From: JBHENW01 sp046261875
GTDB taxonomy: Bacteria; Acidobacteriota; Thermoanaerobaculia; UBA5066; Gp7-AA6
Direction of reading: 5' to 3'
DNA: 40,676 nucleotides
Assembly: GCA_046261875.1 (NCBI GenBank)
Contig: JBHENW010000041.1
Coordinates: 1-40,676 of the forward strand
Below are positions 33,665 to 40,676 of this stretch, piece by piece. Both the position numbers and the translations under genes were made by a program. Within the stretch, counting starts at the first letter, position 1. Each line of letters starts with the position of its first letter. Under the pieces are notes generated by a model. That model was not told where the DNA came from, did not search any database, and saw nothing but the letters and a program-made list of their open reading frames with translations.

Positions 33665-35644
33665 CTACCGTAAACGGCGCACGAGAACCAGCGCGGCGAG
33701 AAGCGAAAGGAGGGCGGTCCCGACGCCGATCCGAAAAGACGCCGGCCGGTAGACCAGCTCGACCTCGTGCTTCCCGGCCGGCACGGAGAAGCGGATCGGA
33801 TCGCCCGGCGCCGCGCGCACGGTCACGCGGGCCCCGTCCACGAGGGCGCCCCAGCCCGGAAAGAACGGACTCGCGACGAGGACTTCGCCGGACTCCGGAG
33901 AGTCGGTCTCGAGAAGCCAGCGGGCGGGCCGGCGCTCCAGGAGGCGGACCGTGCCGGGCGTCGTGATGCGAACGCGCGGCAGGACGCGGCGATTCTCCAG
34001 CAGCTTGCCGTCCGGGCCCGAGTACACCTCGCGCAGATCGAGGCCGCGTCGTGCGTTGAGGGTCTCCGCGCCGAACGCGAAGCCGGGGTGGAGCAGCAGG
34101 TACTTCACGTTCCAGTGGTCCAGCGCCTCCCCGCCGGGGGCGATGTCCCACGGCTCGAGGACGCCGCGCTGCGTCGGGACGTTGATGAACCTTCCGATGC
34201 GCTCGCGCCGCCGCCTCCAGCCCGCCGGCGCGAGGGCGTCGTAGCCGCGCAGGTCGTCGAGCCCGTATTGCGTGGCGGTGTTCGGCGGGAGGAACGTATG
34301 CAGCGGGAGGACGTGGAAGATCTCCGGGTCCGCCTGGAGGCGCCGCAGGATCGGCGGCGTCCGCGACAGGTCCGCCGAGTCCGTCGAGCCGTGCACGCCG
34401 CGCGACGCGAGGAGGAGCTCGACGGCCACCGCCGCGACCGGCAGCGCCGCGACGGCCCGCGCGAGACCCGACGGTACGGCGCCAGAAACCCGCGCGAGCA
34501 GCCAGTCCCAAGACCCCGCGGCGAGTGAGCCGAGCGCGATCGGGAGGAGCACGAGCGCGCGCGTCCAGTAGACCGGCGTCTGCGCCGAGAGGAAGCGGGC
34601 GATCGGGTTCTCGTAGGTCACGAGCAGGCAGACTGCGGCGACGATCAGCCAGAAGCGTGTCTCTCCGTCGCGCCAGCGGAGCAGGGACGCCGAGGCCAGG
34701 AGCAGCGCGGTGACGGACACGGTCGCGGCCCCCTCGATGACGTTCGATCCGGGTCGGGAGACCGTGAGGAACCGGAGCAGGTCGGCCGCCGGAAGAACGA
34801 AGGCCGCCCGGTCGATCCCCAGCCGGGCTTCGCTCTGGAAGAAGTACTCGAAAAAGGGAACGAGGAAGGGGGCCGCCAGACCGGCCCCGATCGCGGCGCT
34901 CGCAAGGACGGTTCCCGCGCGGCGCAGCGGGGGCTTCAGATACAGCAGGTGCGCGCCGGCGAGCAGGGCGGCCATCAACGACGTCTCGGGGTGCCCGCCC
35001 GAGAGGACCAGGTAGGTGGCCAGCGCGCAACCGGCCGCAGATCCCCGCGAAGCTCGCCGCGCCAATCTCCCAATGAAGAAAAGAAGCAGCGGGACGGCTG
35101 CGGCCGCAACGCTGATCAAATGCTCCAGCCAGCCGAGGAAAGGACCCGAGAGAGCGAAGACGAGCCCGGCAAGCGTGGCGGCAGCCGGGGATCGGCCGAG
35201 GTCGCGCTGCCACACCACCATGCCGCCGAACGCGAGCAGCAGGCGCAGAAGCAGCGACAGGTTCCAGCCGCCCGCCGTCCCGAAGAGCAGCACCGGCCAG
35301 AGGAGGGGCGCACCGAGGCCCGACTGCGCGTTGCCGAGAAGCGGCACGCCGCCGTCCTGGTGCGGGTTCCAGAGGGGCAACCGCCCGGCAGCGAGCTCCT
35401 TGCGCGCGAACTCGAGCCAGGGCACGAAGTGCCAGACCGGGTCGGAGAGCGCCGGGGCGACGATCTCCTGTTTGGCGTAGCCCGGCGCCCAGGGCCAGCT
35501 CATGGACTTCACGTCGTTGGAGAGGAGCAGGCCCCGATGCATCCCCAGGCCGATCCAGAAGAGGGCGCCGGCGGCCACGAAGAGAGCCGCGAGCGCCAGC
35601 GGATCCCGCCGCGCGCCTCCCGCGGGTTGGACATCGATCGACAC
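33665..35644 (-). CDS. YfhO-like polytopic membrane protein
   Basis: From GTG at 35644 the protein has 659 residues with about twelve membrane segments. An extracytoplasmic loop carries LSNDVKSMSWPW and LPLWNPHQDGGVPLLGNAQSG, which match YfhO/GT-C-type proteins. A C-terminal beta-rich domain (SPFFPGWGALVDGARVTV ... FSVPAGKHEVELVYRP) and a final membrane helix are also typical of YfhO. YfhO in Firmicutes helps glycosylate lipoteichoic acid; here a sugar transferase role is only inferred. In-frame ATGs at 35674 and 35692 would give longer products but overlap the divergent radical SAM start. GTG at 35644 has TACCAT 7 nt before it. Confidence 0.8.
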   Translation of the reverse strand: MSIDVQPAGGARRDPLALAALFVAAGALFWIGLGMHRGLLLSNDVKSMSWPWAPGYAKQEIVAPALSDPVWHFVPWLEFARKELAAGRLPLWNPHQDGGVPLLGNAQSGLGAPLLWPVLLFGTAGGWNLSLLLRLLLAFGGMVVWQRDLGRSPAAATLAGLVFALSGPFLGWLEHLISVAAAAVPLLLFFIGRLARRASRGSAAGCALATYLVLSGGHPETSLMAALLAGAHLLYLKPPLRRAGTVLASAAIGAGLAAPFLVPFFEYFFQSEARLGIDRAAFVLPAADLLRFLTVSRPGSNVIEGAATVSVTALLLASASLLRWRDGETRFWLIVAAVCLLVTYENPIARFLSAQTPVYWTRALVLLPIALGSLAAGSWDWLLARVSGAVPSGLARAVAALPVAAVAVELLLASRGVHGSTDSADLSRTPPILRRLQADPEIFHVLPLHTFLPPNTATQYGLDDLRGYDALAPAGWRRRRERIGRFINVPTQRGVLEPWDIAPGGEALDHWNVKYLLLHPGFAFGAETLNARRGLDLREVYSGPDGKLLENRRVLPRVRITTPGTVRLLERRPARWLLETDSPESGEVLVASPFFPGWGALVDGARVTVRAAPGDPIRFSVPAGKHEVELVYRPASFRIGVGTALLSLLAALVLVRRLR

Positions 35645-35651
35645 TGCGCGA

Positions 35652-35661
35652 ATGGTACGCT
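35652..35661. promoter_or_regulatory. Overlapping divergent -10 boxes (TACCAT / TACGCT)
   Basis: ATGGTACGCT reads as TACCAT on the minus strand (7 nt before the YfhO GTG at 35644) and TACGCT on the plus strand (11 nt before the radical SAM ATG at 35673). Both use the same central TA. Only 28 bp separate the two start codons. Confidence 0.4.
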
Positions 35662-35672
35662 CGCGCCTTTCC

Positions 35673-37748
35673 ATGGTGCGCCCGGTTTCCAACCCCCCGA
35701 ATCCCTGGGATTCCGTTCACGCCGAATGGCTCGGCGAACCTCCCGAAGCGAAGCTCGAAGTGTTCGAGGAGCGCGCGCGCTCGATCCTGGCGGAGAACGA
35801 GAGCCCCGACGTCGGGTTCCGCTGGAGCGTGAATCCGTATCGAGGATGTTTCCATTCATGTGCGTACTGTTTGTCGGGCGACACGCAAATCCTCATGGCT
35901 GACGGCCGTACGAAATCCCTCGACCGCGTCCATGTCAACGATGAAATCTACGGAACCGTGCGACGCGGGACTTACCGTCACTACGTCAGGACGAGAGTCC
36001 TCAACCACTGGCGCGTCATCAAGCCGGCATATCGTGTCGAGCTCGAGGATGGGACGCGGCTCGTCGCGAGCGGAGACCATCGATTCCTGACACAACGCGG
36101 CTGGAAACATGTGACGGGAACGGAAAGCGGCCGATCGCGCCGCTCACACCTCACAGTCAACCATCACCTGCTCGGAACGGGCCAGTTCAGTTCATCGCCC
36201 CCGGAGACGGTGGAGTACCGAACAGGGTACCTTTGCGGGGTCATCCGAGGCGACGGTCTTCTCCGGTCCTATCGCTATGACGGCCGTCGGCGGCTGACCG
36301 ACACGGTGCACCAGTTCCGGCTCGCGCTCGTGGATCTCGAAGCGCTCGTCAGGACACGACGCTATCTCAAGGCTTTCGAAATCGAGACCCGGGAGTTTGT
36401 CTTTCAAGAAGCCGTTTTGGGACGCAAGGCGCTAGCCGCCATCCGTACGAACGCCCGGGCGAGTGTTGACGTCATCAAGACGACCATCGAGTGGCCAGAG
36501 ACGCCTGGCGACGATTGGCAAAAAGGGTTCCTCGCGGGGATCTTCGACGCGGAAGGTTGTTACAGCCGCGGCATCCTTCGGATCTGTAATACCGATCCCG
36601 TGATCATCGGCCGGATCTCCGAAGCACTCGCTCATTTCGGCTTCAACTTCATCGTCGAAACCCGTTCGCGCGAGAAGCCCGTCCACAACGTCAGAATTCG
36701 AGGCGGGCTCCGCGAACACCTGCGCTTCTTTCATACGGTGGATCCGGCCATTACCCGGAAGCGTTCGATCGAGGGACAGGCGCTCAAGAACGACTCGCGT
36801 TTGAGGATCGTTTCGGTCGAGCCGCTCGGGGCCGAGATGCCGCTGTACGACATCACGACCGGGACCGGCGACTTCATCGCGAACGGCGTCGTCAGCCACA
36901 ACTGCTATGCGCGCCCCTCCCACCAGTACCTCGGCTTCGGCGCGGGCACCGACTTCGACCGCAAGATCGTGGTCAAGACGAACGCGGCGGAGCTCCTGCG
37001 GGAGCAGTTCCTCCGGAAGTCCTGGCAGGGCGAGTTCGTCGCGTTCTCGGGGAACACGGATTGCTACCAGCCGCTCGAGGCGGTTTACGGGATCACGCGC
37101 CGGTGCCTCGAGGTCTGCGCCGAGTTCCGCAACCCGGTCGGCGTCATCACCAAGGCGGCTCTCGTCCGCCGGGACCTCGATGTGCTCGCCCGCATGGCGC
37201 GGGAGACCGACGTTTCCGTCACCCTCTCCATCCCGTTTTCCGACGACGCGATGTCCCGGAAGATCGAGCCGAACACGAGCCCGCCTTCGCAGCGGTTCGA
37301 GACGATCCGTATCCTCGCGGACGCGGGCATTCCGACGTGCGTCGGCGTGGCGCCCGTGATCCCCGGCTTGAACGACAGTCAGGTTCCCGAGATCCTGCAG
37401 CGCGCCAGCGCGGCCGGCGCCCGCCGGGCGTTCCTGATCCCCGTGCGGCTCGCGCTCGAGGTACTCCCAATCTTCCGGGAGCGCCTCGAGGAGGCTTACC
37501 CGCAGCGAGCCGGAAAAGTCTGGAACGCGATCCGCGAGATGCGGGGCGGAAAGCTCAACGAGTCGGAGTTCGGGGCCCGGATGGACGGGCTCGGCCCGCG
37601 CTGGGAGGCGATCCGGACGCTCTTCGAGATGGAGTGTGAGCGCCTCGGCCTCAACCTGGAACGAACGAAGCCGGGGAAAGCCCGTGCCTTTCGGCGGCCC
37701 TCGCCGCAGGGGGACCTCTTCGAATCCGCCGGAAGACGCCCGTCGTAG
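35673..37748 (+). CDS. Radical SAM protein (PA0069/Rv2578c, SplB-like family) with an in-frame intein
   Basis: The 691-residue precursor is made of an N-extein of 65 residues, a 345-residue intein (66-410) and a C-extein of 281. Spliced, the host has 346 residues, normal for this family. The radical SAM motif is CFHSCAYC: Cys59 and Cys63 are in the N-extein, and the third Cys is residue 411, the first after the intein. Family blocks VNPYRGCFHSCAY, CYARPSHQYLG, FSGNTDCYQPLE and GVAPVIPGLND are seen. It should cleave SAM with a [4Fe-4S] cluster; the substrate is unknown. ATG at 35673 is taken; ATG at 35652 in the same frame adds seven residues. The P450 gene follows after 7 bp. Confidence 0.92.
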   Translation: MVRPVSNPPNPWDSVHAEWLGEPPEAKLEVFEERARSILAENESPDVGFRWSVNPYRGCFHSCAYCLSGDTQILMADGRTKSLDRVHVNDEIYGTVRRGTYRHYVRTRVLNHWRVIKPAYRVELEDGTRLVASGDHRFLTQRGWKHVTGTESGRSRRSHLTVNHHLLGTGQFSSSPPETVEYRTGYLCGVIRGDGLLRSYRYDGRRRLTDTVHQFRLALVDLEALVRTRRYLKAFEIETREFVFQEAVLGRKALAAIRTNARASVDVIKTTIEWPETPGDDWQKGFLAGIFDAEGCYSRGILRICNTDPVIIGRISEALAHFGFNFIVETRSREKPVHNVRIRGGLREHLRFFHTVDPAITRKRSIEGQALKNDSRLRIVSVEPLGAEMPLYDITTGTGDFIANGVVSHNCYARPSHQYLGFGAGTDFDRKIVVKTNAAELLREQFLRKSWQGEFVAFSGNTDCYQPLEAVYGITRRCLEVCAEFRNPVGVITKAALVRRDLDVLARMARETDVSVTLSIPFSDDAMSRKIEPNTSPPSQRFETIRILADAGIPTCVGVAPVIPGLNDSQVPEILQRASAAGARRAFLIPVRLALEVLPIFRERLEEAYPQRAGKVWNAIREMRGGKLNESEFGARMDGLGPRWEAIRTLFEMECERLGLNLERTKPGKARAFRRPSPQGDLFESAGRRPS
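35868..36902 (+). mobile_element. Intein with LAGLIDADG homing endonuclease domain
   Basis: The 345-residue intein begins at Cys1 (CLSGDTQILM) and ends VVSHN, followed by Cys+1. Block B is SGDHRFLT, with Ser in the usual Thr position and the conserved His (precursor residue 136). Block F is LYDITTGTGDFIANG. Two LAGLIDADG motifs are present: YLCGVIRGDG with Asp194 and FLAGIFDAEG with Glu294 (precursor numbering), so the endonuclease could be active. All residues needed for standard class 1 splicing (Cys1, block B His, His-Asn, Cys+1) are there. Its base composition is lower in G+C than the host parts (57-58% in two 60-base lines counted). Confidence 0.95.
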
Positions 37749-37755
37749 ATCCGCC

Positions 37756-39136
37756 ATGGAAGCGTTCGCCGTCCGGCCGCTCCATCCTCCCGGCCCGCGT
37801 GGCCGATTCTTCCTCGGCCCTTCCCGACTTCGCGAAGGACATCCTGGGCTTCTTCGAGCGCGCGATCGCCGAGCACGGCGATGTCGTTCGCGTGCGCCTC
37901 GCCGCCGGCCGCGAGGTCCTCCTCCTGAACGACCCCCGCCACATCGAGAACGTTCTGCTCACCCGGCGCGCCAACTTCATCAAGCACACCTTCTTCTGGC
38001 GCCACGTCACGGCCATCTTCGGCAACGGCCTGCTGACGAGCGAAGGCGACTTCTGGCTGCGGCAGCGCCGGCTCGCCGCGCCCGCCTTCCACCCCGACCG
38101 CATCGCGACCTACGGCGAGACGATGTCGAGGGCCGCCCATCGGCACGCCGCCGAATGGAAAGACGGCGAGTCCCGCGACATCCACCGCGACATGATGCGG
38201 GTCACCATGGAGATCGTCGCGAAGACCCTCTTCGACGCCGAGGTCCGCGACGACTTGGACGAGGTCAGCCGCGCCTTCGACCTCGTGATCCGGGAGATCG
38301 CGACGAGGTTCCGACGGCCCTTCAAGATCCCCGACGGCGTTCCCACTCCCGGCAATCTCCGGTACCGGCGGGGTGTCGCCCGCCTCGATCGCCTCGTCAA
38401 CCGGATCCTGGAGGAGCGCCGCGCGCACCCGGGAGATCGGGGGGATCTCCTTTCGATGCTCCTGGAAGCGCGCGACGACGACGGTGAGGCGATGTCCGAC
38501 CGGCAGGTGCGGGACGAGGCCGTGACGCTCTTTCTCGCCGGGCACGAGACGACCGCGATCGCTCTCTCCTGGACCTTCTATCTCCTCGCCCTCCACCCGG
38601 AAGTGGATGACGCCCTCCACGGCGAGCTCGACGCCGCCCTGGGGGGCCGGCTTCCCGCGGTCTCGGACCTCCCGCGCCTGCGCTTCACGGAGGCGGTCGT
38701 GCGGGAATCCATGCGGCTCTACCCGCCGGCATACGTCATCGGGCGCGAAGCGGTCGCCGACTGCGAGATCGAGGGATATCGCGTCGCGGCCGGAACGACC
38801 GTCTATTTCGCCCCGTGGGTCCTCCACAGGGACCGCCGCTGGTTCGAACGCCCCGAGGAGTTCCGACCCGAGAGATGGCTCGACGGTCTGGCGGGACGGC
38901 TTCCGAGGTACGTCTACATCCCGTTCGGGGGCGGGCCGCGGATCTGCATCGGCAAGCGTTTCGCGATGATGGAAGCGATCCTCGTCCTCGCGACGATCGC
39001 TTCGCGCTGGCGCCTCGCGCGCGAGGACCCGCGCCCGCTCATCCCGTTCCCGTCGATCACGCTCCGGCCGGACGGCCCGGTTGCGATGCGAGTGCACCGC
39101 CGACGGCCGCCGGCCGTCGCCACGCCGACGCTTTGA
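37756..39136 (+). CDS. Cytochrome P450, N-terminus in a shifted frame
   Basis: The heme monooxygenase has AGHETTAIA (I-helix oxygen-binding motif), ESMR (ExxR), PERW (FRPERWLDG) and the heme loop FGGGPRICIG with the cysteine thiolate ligand. The main open frame starts at GTG 37799 and would give 445 residues, but it lacks the proline-rich start of the family. That start is in another frame from ATG 37756 (MEAFAVRPLHPPGPRGRFFLG) and joins at about 37816-37820 to ALPDFAKDILGFFERAIAEHGDVV. One extra base, or two missing, in the GGCCC run explains it. It lies 7 bp after the radical SAM gene. Redox partners are not nearby; the substrate is unknown. Confidence 0.88.
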
Positions 39137-39148
39137 GACGTCAAGTGC

Positions 39149-39177
39149 TTGACGGCGCGGGGCTAATCCTCTAACTT
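39149..39177 (+). promoter_or_regulatory. Sigma-70-type promoter with leaderless start
   Basis: TTGACG (39149-39154), a 17-bp spacer and TAACTT (39172-39177) are followed after 6 nt by the ATG at 39184. This is the best-formed promoter seen in the window. The predicted transcription start falls at or next to the start codon, so the mRNA should be leaderless. Confidence 0.65.
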
Positions 39178-39183
39178 CGCATC

Positions 39184-39789
39184 ATGGATCGGGGCGCTTC
39201 GGGGACGAGCGAGCCCTCTGCGCTTCACGCGCGCGCCGAGGACAACATCCGCTACATCCGCGATGCGATGGAGCGGGCCGGGTCGTTCACCGCGGTCCCC
39301 GGAGCCGGCGGCGTCGCGATGGGAGTGACGGCGCTCGCCGCGTGGCCTCTGGCGGAACGGGTGCCAGGTCCCGGCGACTGGCTCGTGGTCTGGCTCGCGA
39401 CGGCGGCCGTCGCGGCGACGATCGGAGTTCTCGCGACCATCCGCAAGGCCGCGCGCGCCCGCACGCCCCTCGGGAGCGGACCGGCGAGGAAGTTCCTGCT
39501 GGCGCTCTCCCCGGCGATGCTGGCGGGCGCTCTCGTCACCGGAGCGCTCTGGCGGGCGGGGCTCGTCGGCCTTCTTCCGGGGGTGTGGCTCCTGCTCTAC
39601 GGCGCTGCCGTCGTCTCCGGCGGAGCCTTCTCCGTGCCGGCCGTCCCGCTCCTGGGGGCCTGCCTCATGGCGCTCGGAGCGGCTGCGCTCTTCTCTCCGG
39701 AAGAGTGGGGCAACCTGTACCTCGCCGCCGGGTTCGGGGCGGCCCAGATCGTCTTTGGCGCCGTCATCGCGCGGAAGCACGGCGGCTGA
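39184..39789 (+). CDS. Polytopic membrane protein paired with a winged-helix regulator
   Basis: The 201-residue protein has a short polar start with RAEDNIRYIRDAMERAGSFTAVPG and then about five hydrophobic segments. I do not know a function for it. The conserved polar start before the first helix recalls membrane proteins found next to HTH_34-type regulators, where the pair is usually co-transcribed. It overlaps the regulator gene by one base (TGATG). A strong promoter lies directly upstream and no Shine-Dalgarno sequence is visible. Confidence 0.75.
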   Translation: MDRGASGTSEPSALHARAEDNIRYIRDAMERAGSFTAVPGAGGVAMGVTALAAWPLAERVPGPGDWLVVWLATAAVAATIGVLATIRKAARARTPLGSGPARKFLLALSPAMLAGALVTGALWRAGLVGLLPGVWLLLYGAAVVSGGAFSVPAVPLLGACLMALGAAALFSPEEWGNLYLAAGFGAAQIVFGAVIARKHGG

Positions 39790-40151
39790 TGCGCGCCCGG
39801 ACCAGCCCCGCATCCCGCAGGTCCCCGCGTCCCCAGGCCACGGCGGTGCGCGCCTTGCCCGAGCTCGACCGACTCATCCACGAGCGCATCCGCCTCGGAA
39901 TCGTGAGCGCCCTCGCCGTCAACCCGACGATGACCTTCGCCGAGCTGAAGAAGCTCCTCGACACGACCGACGGCAACCTCTCCGTCCACGCCCGCAAGCT
40001 CGAGGACGCGGGCTACGTGTCCTGCTCGAAGACCTTCGAGAAGCGAGTACCCAGGACCGCGTATCGCCTCACGGCGGAGGGTCGCCGAGCCCTTGAGAAG
40101 TACCTGTCACACCTCGAGGCGCTGCTTCGCACCGCGCGGGGTTCCGAATAA
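39789..40151 (+). CDS. Winged-helix transcriptional regulator (HTH_34 / MarR-ArsR-like)
   Basis: The 120-residue protein has a basic start of about 20 residues and then one winged-helix domain: LDRLIHERIRLGIVSALAV, MTFAELKKLLDTTDGNLSVHARKLEDAGYV, a basic wing (KTFEKRVPRTAYRLT) and a C-terminal dimer helix. This is the PF13601-like pattern (DNA-binding, no ligand site evident). ATG at 39789 overlaps the TGA of the membrane gene, so the two are coupled. It probably regulates its own operon. The frame stays open upstream, but that part is a shadow of the membrane gene. Confidence 0.88.
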   Translation: MRARTSPASRRSPRPQATAVRALPELDRLIHERIRLGIVSALAVNPTMTFAELKKLLDTTDGNLSVHARKLEDAGYVSCSKTFEKRVPRTAYRLTAEGRRALEKYLSHLEALLRTARGSE

Positions 40152-40197
40152 CGTACGGGAAGATGAGGCGGTTGGCGAATATCATTCGGGTCGAGCG

Positions 40198-40676
40198 TCA
40201 ACTGGCTGCTTCGTGTGACTTTTCCACCGCTTCCCGTATGAGCCTCGACGCTTCCCGCTCCCCGAGGAACTCATCGATTCCCCGGTGCGCCGCGTAGATG
40301 AGGGGCGTGAGTACGACGGCGATCGCGAGCTTGTAGGAGTAGTTCAGCAGGGAGAGTCCCCAGAAGTCCCGGGCCGAGATCTTGCCCGGCAGCCAGAACG
40401 CGATCGCCAGGATCACGACGGTGTCGATCAGCTGGGAGATCGCCGTCGAGCCGGTGGCGCGCAGCCAGAGGTGCCGGCCGCGCGTCCGGTCGCGGAAGAG
40501 CCAGAACACCACGACGTCCACGATCTGGCTGACGAGAAACGCGATGACGCTCCCGACGATGATCCATTGCGATTGGCCGAACACCGTGCGGAAGGCGTCG
40601 TCCGAAACGGGCGAGATGCGCGCGGCGGGGACCCGGAGGGCCACGAAGAGGACGAGGAACGCGTAGAGGATCAGCC
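40198..40676 (-). CDS. yhhQ: Queuosine precursor transporter YhhQ (cut by right edge)
   Basis: The visible C-terminal 158 residues run leftward from the edge: LILYAFLVLFVALRV, then FGQSQWIIVGSVIAFLVSQI, FWLFRDRTRGRHLWLRATGST, ISQLIDTVVILAIAFW and LNYSYKLAIAVVLTPLIYA. These are the conserved blocks of the COG1738 (VUT) family, which imports 7-deazaguanine queuosine precursors. The N-terminal segments lie beyond the edge, so a preQ1 riboswitch, if any, cannot be seen. The frame is open through GTG 40644, but that codon is internal to the family alignment and is not the start. It is convergent with the regulator gene, with a 46-bp gap. Confidence 0.9.
   Translation of the reverse strand, partial: LILYAFLVLFVALRVPAARISPVSDDAFRTVFGQSQWIIVGSVIAFLVSQIVDVVVFWLFRDRTRGRHLWLRATGSTAISQLIDTVVILAIAFWLPGKISARDFWGLSLLNYSYKLAIAVVLTPLIYAAHRGIDEFLGEREASRLIREAVEKSHEAAS

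Noticed and set aside
33018..35855. A 945-codon minus frame covering the YfhO-like and hydrolase genes
   Set aside because: It is a shadow of the real frames; membrane helices and zinc motifs are all in the frames annotated.
36432..37757. A 441-codon minus frame antisense to the radical SAM C-extein and intein
   Set aside because: No ribosome binding site or motif; the sense strand is fully explained by intein and extein blocks.

Overview
This is a gene-dense, high-G+C bacterial chromosomal window (about two thirds G+C by eye). It has about 34 protein genes, several overlapping, and no gap longer than about 250 bp. I saw no rRNA, tRNA, CRISPR array or insertion sequence. The best guess is Acidobacteriota (for example the Thermoanaerobaculia side). 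The reasons are the gliding-type ABC exporter paired with a DUF4340 protein, a secreted matrixin ending in a PCRLVDTR...DVFGYF surface domain, a CIRCE-controlled groESL operon, and a divergent UvrA. This assignment is inference; no marker RNA is present.

Layout. 1-2175: a left-truncated Ycf46-like AAA ATPase, divergent from a long pentapeptide-repeat protein. 2213-6831 (minus): an ABC exporter operon (ATPase, permease, GldG-like auxiliary protein, DUF4340 protein). 6896-9046 (plus): a second ABC-2 exporter followed by a membrane-anchored thioredoxin. 9043-14363 (minus): UvrA family protein and a PBP1B-type peptidoglycan synthase. 14448-21720: a surface-polysaccharide region, with an O-antigen ligase and a TPR-like protein on plus, and on minus a tightly overlapping chain of five genes (four glycosyltransferases and a polyprenyl glycosylphosphotransferase). 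21741-23848 (minus): groES-groEL with a CIRCE operator and an intrinsic terminator. 23992-25878 (plus): a secreted matrixin. 25866-32101 (minus): ftsK, a small membrane protein, fmt, rsmB and a DegT aminotransferase. 32197-35644: a thioredoxin-type arsenate reductase, an exported metallo-beta-lactamase-fold hydrolase and a YfhO-like membrane protein. 35673-39136 (plus): a radical SAM protein carrying an intein, then a cytochrome P450. 39184-40676: a membrane protein with a winged-helix regulator, and the right-truncated queuosine-precursor transporter YhhQ.

Main points of interest. (1) A 345-residue intein with two LAGLIDADG motifs sits exactly before the third cysteine of the radical SAM CxxxCxxC motif, so the [4Fe-4S] site exists only after splicing. 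(2) Most operon-first genes have a TANNNT hexamer 6-11 nt before the start codon and no usable Shine-Dalgarno sequence, which suggests widespread leaderless mRNA; groES and the metallohydrolase, by contrast, have strong ribosome binding sites. (3) Two genes (a glycosyltransferase and the P450) are each broken by a one-base frame change at a short G/C run, from assembly error or genuine mutation. (4) One glycosyltransferase most likely starts at CTG.
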